DNA from: a virus
Virus record (IMG/VR): IMGVR_UViG_3300033571_007556
Span: 1-23,437 of that record
Length of the DNA stretch: 23,437 bases
Direction: 5' to 3' (one strand)
Shown: positions 17,678-23,437 of the stretch, piece by piece
Numbering within the stretch: the first letter of the stretch is position 1
Layout of the letters: each line of letters starts with the position of its first letter
The notes under the pieces: generated by a model
What the model saw: only the letters and a program-made list of their open reading frames with translations
Database searches by the model: none
What the model was told of the DNA's origin: nothing
Position numbers and translations under genes: made by a program

Positions 17678-17847
17678 TTACAATCTCTAAGAAGCGCAGT
17701 TCTTACAGTTGTAGCAATTACATTATCAATGTCATTATCTGTAGTGTTAACATAACGGTCAAGTAAATCACATACTAATTTTTTTGTATGGCAGCTGTTC
17801 ATAGCTGCTAGTAGTAATGGTTTTACTAATTCTACAAGTGCTCCCAT
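17674..17847 (-). CDS. small helical protein (57 aa)
   Basis: AGGAGG 8 nt upstream of the ATG and a late box further up make this a clear gene although short. Product: LVELVKPLLLAAMNSCHTKKLVCDLLDRYVNTTDNDIDNVIATTVRTALLRDCK in overlapping pieces, amphipathic helices with three Cys. Coupled by GTGA to the membrane protein. Function unknown. Confidence 0.78.
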   Translation of the reverse strand: MGALVELVKPLLLAAMNSCHTKKLVCDLLDRYVNTTDNDIDNVIATTVRTALLRDCK

Positions 17848-17875
17848 GGTGTCCTCCTAAAAGTAGATCTATCTA

Positions 17876-17882
17876 TATTTAG
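17876..17882 (-). promoter_or_regulatory. late promoter box CTAAATA
   Basis: 29 nt upstream of the 57-aa gene's ATG, at the end of the 860-aa gene. Same variant as at 21722 and 372. Confidence 0.65.
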
Positions 17883-17883
17883 T

Positions 17884-20466
17884 TCAATCAAATCTAGAAG
17901 ACATATTATCTTGTGCTCTTTGTGCTGTAGCACGACGTTGTGCTACTTTTTGAGCAGGAGATTTTACACCAGAACCATATTCACCCGCTGCAGGTGGCTT
18001 TTTACCAGGAACTTTTTTCTGCTGTCCTGCAGGTGTTCCAGTCATCTTACGCATGGTTTGTCTAACTGATCTGAGTGCAGGATTAGTTTCTCCACCTTTT
18101 TGGGTTGGCCTTCCCTTTGGCATATTGAGAGAACCAGAAGATGTTCCAGTTTCCTTTTCATAACGATTGAGTTCATCTAGGTTCTCAACTTCTTCCATGT
18201 GACCCACTGGAAGTTTACCTTGCTTTTGCATTTGAAGCCTTTGCTGTTGAAGCATTAGTTGCTTTCTCTGCATTTGCTGTTGTACTTTCATTTTTTGCTG
18301 ACCTTGTGCTGCAGTTTTAGCTGCTTCTGGATCTGCTTGTTCCTTTTGCTGTTTCTTATATTCTTTCCATGCAGTTGCAAAAGCAATTCCCTTTTCTTTT
18401 TTAGTTAATCCATCTTCAGCATATCCAGCTTTGATGTGCTTAGCCATTCTTTTGAACTTAGCACCTGGAGGAGAAACTTCATCAATCTGTTCAACTTCCT
18501 CTACAGTGGTGAATGCTTTAGGATTAATAATTACACCATCTTTTTTCTTTCCTTTCATTTCAACATGACGGTTAGAAGTTGCAGAAGATGTTTTCTTTAC
18601 AAATTTACTGGTAGCTTCATCACTTGAATGAATTTCAAGTAAAGTTCTCCAATCAGTAAAATTAAAATTTGATAAATCATAAGATCTATTTAAAGTTTCT
18701 TGAATAACATCAATAGCAGATGGAGAATCTTCTACAACTAAAGACATTGCTTCATCTAGAAAATATTCAAAATGCTCTTGGTCTAATGATTCAAAAATTT
18801 CTTGAACTTCATCATAATCAAATGCAATTTCAGCCTCAATGAAGTATTGAGTTAAAAGTTCTTTTTCTTCTTTTGTCATTTTTTTAACAAAAGTTCCAGC
18901 AGCTCTTCCTGCCACTTGAGCAGCAGTCTTACCAGACTTTTTGGCCTTTACTGCTTCTCCTGCAGCCGCACCAGCAGCTCCTGCAGCCTTGACTGCAGTT
19001 CTACCTGCTTGCTGAGCTGCTCTACCAACCGCAACAGTTGCTTGTCTTCTTGCCCTGGTTGCTGCTGCTGATTTTTCTGCTTCCTTACCTTTCGATCTAA
19101 CCGCATCATAAGTTGCTTTAACTTCTGCTGCACGTCTTGCACCTACTTGTCTTGCTGTGTTTACTGATTGTCTAACAGATGCAATATCCTTTTGTGCTCT
19201 AGCTTTAAGTGCTCCAAGAATACCACCTTTTGCTTTTTCTTTAGTTTGTACTGGAGTTGATTTAGTTTCTGGTTGCTTTTTAGCTACCTTTTTAATAGTC
19301 CCCGAAGAACTTGAACCAGATAGTTTTCTGGTGGTTCCATATTTTGCAACCGCAGCTTTTGTAGTTTTACCTGGAGCTGCTTTTAAAGAAACTCCTCTGG
19401 CCTTACCAGTAGCTGCAGTTTTTTTCTTTCCGACTAAAGTTCTTGCTTCGCTGAGCATATACTCATCGGAAATTTCATTCACAAAATCACAGAAATCATC
19501 TAGACCCATCTCCTCAATTAGAATATCAATACCGTATTCGTTGAGTCCTTCGTTCATAAAATATTCTGTTGCGATTTCTGCAACATCTTCCATCTTCACA
19601 CACTTATCTTTACCATTTTCAGTGCCAGCATACTTATAACCTTTCCAGCAAGCTTTGCCGTCAGAACCTTGCTCTTTACCTTGCTTATTCTTGGCTTCTG
19701 TAGCAAACTCTTCAGGAAGACCTTTAGAACCACCTACTTTATTATATTCAGCTCTACGCTTAGCACCGCTCTTATTATATTGATGATATTCTTTTTCGGA
19801 GCTGCTAAGTTTTGGAGTATTCTTTGGCTTTGCACCAGGAGCAGTTGGAGCATCTGGTGTTGCTCCTCTTGCACGACCCTTAGTGTAATAGTTTGGTCCA
19901 GTTTTTTCATCTCCAGAAATTCTTTTACCTGCGTCGGAACGTCCAGCCTGATATTCTTTTTCAGATTGTCCGTGTCTACCTTTCCAAAGTTCAGCAACGT
20001 AATCTACATCTTCAGTACGCTGTCTACGCTTAGAAATTGCAGCAGCTACTGCGGATCTGCGTTTGCGAATGTACTTATCATTCTTATCATTTTTCTTACC
20101 ATCATTATCAATATCAGCATCTTCTTGACCAACTGGATCTAATGCTTCAGTTTTTGAATTCAATTTAGATTGAATTCTTTGTTTAATTTCTGGCATAGAG
20201 CCAACATTATAAATTGCTAATGTTGGGGCACTGAATGTTCTACCGTCTGTGTATACAGCAACATTCATATAATCTCTTACTTTCTGATTCTCTAGAAGGG
20301 TAAGAGCATATTCTAGAGTAGTATCAATTAAATTTTCTCTCAAATAATTTTCTTGTAAATCTACATCTCCAGGAAAATGTACATTAGCAGTCTCTACAAG
20401 TTTTGTAGCTTTATACATCATGTCTGGAGTTAGAGACATAAACTGTGAAACAATAGATAAATCCAT
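17884..20466 (-). CDS. large modular virion-type protein, A/K/Q-rich (860 aa)
   Basis: Modules in order: helical N-domain (1-110); a Ca-loop-like Asp118-x-Asp120-x-Asp122-Gly with a basic helix (RKRRSAVAAAISKRR); a low-complexity region with two SEKEY repeats; a CWKGYKYAGTENGKDKC motif (about 273-289); an acidic helical domain ending MLSEAR; a histone-like Ala/Lys/Arg stretch (about 345-525); a second acidic domain (530-610); KFKRMAKHIKAGYAEDGLTKKEKGIA in pieces; a Gln/Met-rich coil (about 700-760); a basic tail. Several E-A junctions (MLSE-A, FATE-A) resemble gp21 protease sites. These motifs recur in marine myophage structural proteins. Head-interior location is inferred. Confidence 0.75.
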   Translation of the reverse strand: MDLSIVSQFMSLTPDMMYKATKLVETANVHFPGDVDLQENYLRENLIDTTLEYALTLLENQKVRDYMNVAVYTDGRTFSAPTLAIYNVGSMPEIKQRIQSKLNSKTEALDPVGQEDADIDNDGKKNDKNDKYIRKRRSAVAAAISKRRQRTEDVDYVAELWKGRHGQSEKEYQAGRSDAGKRISGDEKTGPNYYTKGRARGATPDAPTAPGAKPKNTPKLSSSEKEYHQYNKSGAKRRAEYNKVGGSKGLPEEFATEAKNKQGKEQGSDGKACWKGYKYAGTENGKDKCVKMEDVAEIATEYFMNEGLNEYGIDILIEEMGLDDFCDFVNEISDEYMLSEARTLVGKKKTAATGKARGVSLKAAPGKTTKAAVAKYGTTRKLSGSSSSGTIKKVAKKQPETKSTPVQTKEKAKGGILGALKARAQKDIASVRQSVNTARQVGARRAAEVKATYDAVRSKGKEAEKSAAATRARRQATVAVGRAAQQAGRTAVKAAGAAGAAAGEAVKAKKSGKTAAQVAGRAAGTFVKKMTKEEKELLTQYFIEAEIAFDYDEVQEIFESLDQEHFEYFLDEAMSLVVEDSPSAIDVIQETLNRSYDLSNFNFTDWRTLLEIHSSDEATSKFVKKTSSATSNRHVEMKGKKKDGVIINPKAFTTVEEVEQIDEVSPPGAKFKRMAKHIKAGYAEDGLTKKEKGIAFATAWKEYKKQQKEQADPEAAKTAAQGQQKMKVQQQMQRKQLMLQQQRLQMQKQGKLPVGHMEEVENLDELNRYEKETGTSSGSLNMPKGRPTQKGGETNPALRSVRQTMRKMTGTPAGQQKKVPGKKPPAAGEYGSGVKSPAQKVAQRRATAQRAQDNMSSRFD

Positions 20467-20493
20467 TTTATTCTGTAAGTTCTTTATTTATTA

Positions 20494-21696
20494 TTATTTA
20501 TCTTTTCGTTTAGCTGTAGTAAAAGATTGAACTTTTTCTCCAGGAGTAAGTCTTTGAACATATTGTCTATAATCATCCGTTCCTATTTCTAACACTTTCG
20601 GGTGATAACTCAAATCTTTAATCCATGTTCTATGAATTTTTTTCTGCTCATCAACAAAGATTACATAATTAGAACCACGAGTAATAATTTTTCCGTCGAT
20701 TCCGGTATTGCAATCAATAACAGTTTCTCCTAGATTAAATATATTTCCTTGATAATATTCTTCACGTAAATTTTCTAAATCTAAAGAAGGAGATATTTTC
20801 CAAAGTTCTTCTTTAAGATTCATTGACTTACGAACTTGCATATAAATTGCTCTGCACTCTTTTTTGCTTGCATTTCCAGGAAGACCTTTTTTAAAAGTCT
20901 CATAATCATTTTCCAATGCAGCTTTTCTCATCATAGAACTAGTAATGCCCTCAGACTTATCTACATCTGGATCTTCCATTCCAGCACCAACTACTTCTAC
21001 ACCATAAAAATCATAAACACTTCCATTATATTTTTCTGCTATCTTTTGATATTTTTTAACATTCTCATCACCACATACAATAATTACATGCTCGTATCCT
21101 TCATCATGTAATCCTTGTAAAATATCATAAATATTATCTCCATTTTCTGGGTCGTTTATAATATTTTCTGCGTAATCTGGAAATACATGTTGTAGAATAT
21201 TATATTTGGTTTTGAAGTCTAGTGGATTTTGCTTTTTATCTGATGCACGACTTGGATATATTCTGTATTCGGCTTCTAGCTCTTCTGCCTGTTCTTGTAC
21301 AGAAGCAAGTAATTTTTCATGTCCCTGAGAAGGAGGATTAAACCTTCCGAATGTAATTACTATAGCTGGCCCTTCTCCTTCGGATGGCTGTATAGGTTCT
21401 TGAGCAGATACAGCAGAAGCAGCCCCTGCAGGCGGAGAACCTGCGGGAGCTGCGTTTACAGAGTTAGCTACATCAGCTGCGGATTGAGGACCAGAAATAG
21501 GAAGACCTTGTTTGATTTTATTTTTTTCTGATTTAGAAATTGGAACAAGTTTTTGTCCCCCCATTTCACTTTTAGCAACTATTTCACCTTTTGAATTGGA
21601 ATAATATCCTTTTCCAAGATGAACTAGACCTTTCTTTTCTGCTTCCTTTCCTGCTGGTGTTCTAGCTTCAGTTACAAATTGTCTAAAAGTTTTCAT
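20494..21696 (-). CDS. nucleotidyltransferase-domain protein with T4-like capsid-targeting leader (400 aa)
   Basis: Starts MKTFRQFVTEA, very close to the capsid-targeting leader of T4 internal proteins (MKTYQEFIAEA), which gp21 removes after the Glu. After a Pro/Ala-rich linker (70-108) comes an HxGH-type cytidylyl/adenylyltransferase fold (110-280): ITFGRFNPPSQGHEKLL with S123-Q-G-H126 in the HxGH position, VIIVCGDEN, and GITSSMMRKA with Arg257 as the ISSTxxR motif. The last 110 residues are a small beta domain (GETVIDCNTGIDGKIITRG). Such domains use NTP and release pyrophosphate, for example in NAD synthesis or nucleotide transfer. Late box CTAAATA upstream. The substrate is unknown. Confidence 0.85.
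   Translation of the reverse strand: MKTFRQFVTEARTPAGKEAEKKGLVHLGKGYYSNSKGEIVAKSEMGGQKLVPISKSEKNKIKQGLPISGPQSAADVANSVNAAPAGSPPAGAASAVSAQEPIQPSEGEGPAIVITFGRFNPPSQGHEKLLASVQEQAEELEAEYRIYPSRASDKKQNPLDFKTKYNILQHVFPDYAENIINDPENGDNIYDILQGLHDEGYEHVIIVCGDENVKKYQKIAEKYNGSVYDFYGVEVVGAGMEDPDVDKSEGITSSMMRKAALENDYETFKKGLPGNASKKECRAIYMQVRKSMNLKEELWKISPSLDLENLREEYYQGNIFNLGETVIDCNTGIDGKIITRGSNYVIFVDEQKKIHRTWIKDLSYHPKVLEIGTDDYRQYVQRLTPGEKVQSFTTAKRKDK
20495..20502 (-). promoter_or_regulatory. late box GATAAATA for the 860-aa gene
   Basis: Overlaps the last codons of the nucleotidyltransferase gene; a second AATAAATA at 20486-20493 lies closer to the ATG at 20466. Confidence 0.6.
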
Positions 21697-21721
21697 CAAA
21701 AGAAAGTGTTTCTACATCTAT

Positions 21722-21728
21722 TATTTAG
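21722..21728 (-). promoter_or_regulatory. late promoter box CTAAATA for the nucleotidyltransferase gene
   Basis: CTAAATA on the minus strand, 26 nt upstream of the ATG at 21696, in the short gap after the preceding gene. Confidence 0.65.
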
Positions 21729-21735
21729 TTGTGTT

Positions 21736-22206
21736 TTATTGTGAAAACCTTACAGGATTTGCAATTAATACGGAACTTGCTCGTATTAAATTTGTATAAA
21801 CTACAAGAGTATTATAGATGTTTGTGGTATTACTTGCTAGAAACTTAAAGCCATCGTCCTTTTCTTTATCAAATTTTTTTACTTGTTGTTTTCTAAGTCT
21901 AACATAAAATTCAATAAATGCAGCAGTTATTTCTTTTGGATTTGCTAAATTTTGTTTAGACTTTGGATATTTAAACATGAACTGGTCAAATATCTTGAAT
22001 ATATAAAAATTCTTATTATGATAAATTATTTCAATAAAGTCAGAACATAATGGAAGAAATTTTTTAGCCGCATTCAAATAATTTTGGTATCTACTGATTT
22101 CAGAATCTGGAACCAACATAGAAAACCCATCTAACATTTTTAATGAGTCATTTACACTTTTCATTCCATCTCTGAATGGGTGCTCTCTGACATCACGTAA
22201 AGACAT
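21736..22206 (-). CDS. hypothetical protein (156 aa)
   Basis: ATG at 22206 in a TGATG overlap with mazG. Helical, aromatic protein: HPFRDGMKSVNDSLKMLDGF, KFLPLCSDFIEIIYHNKNFYIFKIFDQFMFKYPKSKQN, then AFIEFYVRLRKQQVKKFDKEKDD. No membrane segment or catalytic motif recognised. Position after gp41 and mazG suggests a conserved T4-like cyanophage gene. Function unknown. Confidence 0.75.
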   Translation of the reverse strand: MSLRDVREHPFRDGMKSVNDSLKMLDGFSMLVPDSEISRYQNYLNAAKKFLPLCSDFIEIIYHNKNFYIFKIFDQFMFKYPKSKQNLANPKEITAAFIEFYVRLRKQQVKKFDKEKDDGFKFLASNTTNIYNTLVVYTNLIRASSVLIANPVRFSQ

Positions 22207-22646
22207 CAAATGTCTCCTTCTTGACGATTTTCAGAACGGAATACTCGGAATGCACCTTCAGGATAACGTGCAGTGAGTTTGTCAACGTTAGTTTCCAGGA
22301 CTTCTTCTAGATTAGTTCCAAGAGCAATACAACCTTGAGCAATATACCACATCACATCTCCCATCTCTTTAATCATATGAATACGAGATTGGTCGTTATA
22401 TGGTTTACCCTGAAATGCAATCTTCTTTACAATTTCAGCAAATTCACCACCTTCAGCAGTGAGACCGATTGCAGCAGTGAGAAGTCGGTTCAAGTCAACA
22501 CCAGTCCCGTTTACGTTGTCTTCAGGCAACTTACGACTAAGTTCATTTACTTTGTTTACAAACTCTTCTGGGTTGCTGGAGTAAATGCTAGTTGTATCTC
22601 CAACAAATTGCTGATACGCATCTAGACTAATTAGTTTTTTTGTCAT
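22206..22646 (-). CDS. mazG: MazG-type nucleotide pyrophosphohydrolase (146 aa)
   Basis: All-alpha NTP pyrophosphatase. Metal-binding Glu65, Glu68, Glu71 (AEGGEFAEIVKK) and Glu94, Asp97 (KEMGDVMWYIA) form the MazG E-x2-E ... E-x2-D motif. MazG hydrolyses NTPs or dNTPs to monophosphates. Cyanophage MazG was first thought to lower ppGpp and has since been reported to act on deoxynucleotides. It overlaps both neighbours (ATGA with gp41, TGATG downstream), and a perfect early promoter lies within the end of gp41. Confidence 0.93.
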   Translation of the reverse strand: MTKKLISLDAYQQFVGDTTSIYSSNPEEFVNKVNELSRKLPEDNVNGTGVDLNRLLTAAIGLTAEGGEFAEIVKKIAFQGKPYNDQSRIHMIKEMGDVMWYIAQGCIALGTNLEEVLETNVDKLTARYPEGAFRVFRSENRQEGDI

Positions 22647-23437
22647 ACTTTAAATCCTTCAAAAGTTCGGCTTTGTTTTTTGAATTTTGTGTCATAATCA
22701 GAATCATCTGAGTTGTTTCCAGAATCAGTGATTCCTTTCTGAGCACTTTCCTCTACATTATAGAGCTTCATCTTCCCTCTGTCAATCCCCACCACAAACC
22801 TCTTGAATGTGGTTGGGTCATTGTATCGGTTCTTTAACTGTTTTACCATAATCTGACCAAGTTGCTCAAGTTCTTCTGTACTAATAAGAGCAAACATGAA
22901 GTCAGCAGTAGCTGGCAAACCAAAAGATTCACTGGTATCAGTAAGTTCAACATCAGAGTTGCCATAACCACTACGAGTTGTTTGAGTAGCAGAAACAATA
23001 GGAACATTACATTCTACAGCAAGACCACGTAACTCTTCCGCAATAGATTTTACAAAAGTATATGAGTTAACAATACTTCCTTTGTATCGAGAAGATGAAC
23101 AGATATTCAGATAGTCAATAAAAATAATATCTGGTTTAAATCCCTTTTTGAGTGCGAGGTCATTCAACAGAGATTTAAAATGTCCAACATGTGCAGATGC
23201 AGTTGGATATTCCTTAATGATTAGTCTTCCTCTAGTTTTCTCTGCAAGCTTTGTTAGCTTTGATTCGTATAGAGTTTTAGGAATATCCATAATATCTTTG
23301 ATATTTACATTCAAGAGATTCGCATCAATTCTTTCAGCAATCCGCTCCTCTGCCATTTCAAGTGTAATGTAGAGAACATTGCGCCCTTGCAGGAGGACGG
23401 AGCTAGCCATATGGCACATGAATAAACTTTTCCCGAC
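22643..23437 (-). CDS. 41: replicative DNA helicase, T4 gp41-like, C-terminal part (5' end outside window)
   Basis: DnaB-family helicase that unwinds DNA ahead of the T4-type replisome and works with the gp61 primase. The window opens in the Walker A motif (VGKSLF), followed by YITLEMAEERIAERID, Walker B (DIIFIDYLNI), the sensor region (VPIVSATQTTRSGYGNSDVELTDTSES in pieces) and KNRYNDPT near the C-terminus. The tail is Ser/Asp-rich and ends FEGFKV. Frame is open to the window edge; 264 residues are visible. Confidence 0.95.
   Translation of the reverse strand, partial: VGKSLFMCHMASSVLLQGRNVLYITLEMAEERIAERIDANLLNVNIKDIMDIPKTLYESKLTKLAEKTRGRLIIKEYPTASAHVGHFKSLLNDLALKKGFKPDIIFIDYLNICSSSRYKGSIVNSYTFVKSIAEELRGLAVECNVPIVSATQTTRSGYGNSDVELTDTSESFGLPATADFMFALISTEELEQLGQIMVKQLKNRYNDPTTFKRFVVGIDRGKMKLYNVEESAQKGITDSGNNSDDSDYDTKFKKQSRTFEGFKV
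22757..22785 (-). promoter_or_regulatory. perfect sigma70 promoter inside gp41, driving mazG
   Basis: TTGACA (22780-22785), 17-bp spacer, TATAAT (22757-22762), both hexamers perfect, about 110 bp before the mazG ATG. Confidence 0.75.

Noticed and set aside
17505-17690. 61-codon plus-strand frame over the terminator
   Set aside because: Starts inside the terminator stem and is antisense to the coupled 57-aa and 49-aa genes, which fit the operon.
19157-20142. Long plus-strand frames antisense to the 860-aa gene
   Set aside because: Produced by the low-complexity A/K/Q-rich sense gene; no ribosome sites or recognisable protein.
22255-22283. TTGACA near the end of mazG
   Set aside because: No -10 box at 16-18 bp; probably codon coincidence.
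1-23437. CRISPR arrays, insertion sequences, integrase or attachment sites
   Set aside because: No regularly spaced direct repeats, transposase or integrase motifs were seen; the group I intron is the only mobile-type element.

Overview
The window is part of a T4-like cyanophage genome (a myovirus of marine Synechococcus or Prochlorococcus). Three things show this. There are T4-type replication and nucleotide genes: the gp41 helicase C-terminus, gp61 primase, nrdA, nrdB and mazG. There are host-derived photosynthesis genes: the first exon of psbA, two high-light-inducible proteins and a [2Fe-2S] ferredoxin. There are long A/T-rich virion genes preceded by T4-type late boxes (TATAAATA or CTAAATA). 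Almost everything is on the minus strand, so it is described from the right edge leftwards. The interrupted psbA resembles the group I intron-bearing psbA known from phage S-PM2; naming a close relative would be inference.

Right part (23437 to about 16100). The gp41 C-terminus is followed by mazG and a conserved unknown. Next come a 400-aa nucleotidyltransferase-domain protein with a T4-like capsid-targeting leader, an 860-aa modular A/K/Q-rich protein, two tiny genes, an Ig-domain protein, two small conserved unknowns and a coiled-coil protein with a C-terminal membrane anchor. The genes from 21.7 kb down to the Ig-domain gene carry late boxes; no TTGACA-type promoter was seen between about 16 and 22 kb.

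Middle part (16000 to 8900). Primase, nrdA and nrdB are tightly packed with ATGA overlaps and near-consensus sigma70 promoters embedded in coding DNA. They are followed by a 317-aa acidic-basic-acidic protein with a strong terminator. An early promoter then drives a PD-(D/E)XK nuclease overlapping a C39-like cysteine peptidase.

Left-middle part (8870 to 4000). Nine tRNA or tRNA-like genes (Thr, Asn, Gly, Ala, Pro, Ile, Arg, one Asn-like with an abnormal anticodon loop, one degenerate) are interleaved with small genes: an RlpA-like wall enzyme, single-TM proteins, zinc-ribbon proteins and unknowns. Structured non-coding spacers lie between them. Short hairpins begin 0 to 3 nt after most tRNA 3' ends.

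Left part (4000 to 1). A secreted SLH/outer-membrane-type protein, the Hlip-ferredoxin-Hlip group, a GH24 endolysin and the intron-split psbA start are on the minus strand. A five-gene plus-strand island (401-1212) diverges from psbA and converges on the endolysin.

Two promoter classes can be read directly. One is TTGACA with 16 to 18 (mostly 17) bp to TATAAT-like boxes, in front of replication, metabolic and tRNA genes. The other is ATAAATA late boxes in front of virion and lysis genes. psbA has both, overlapping.
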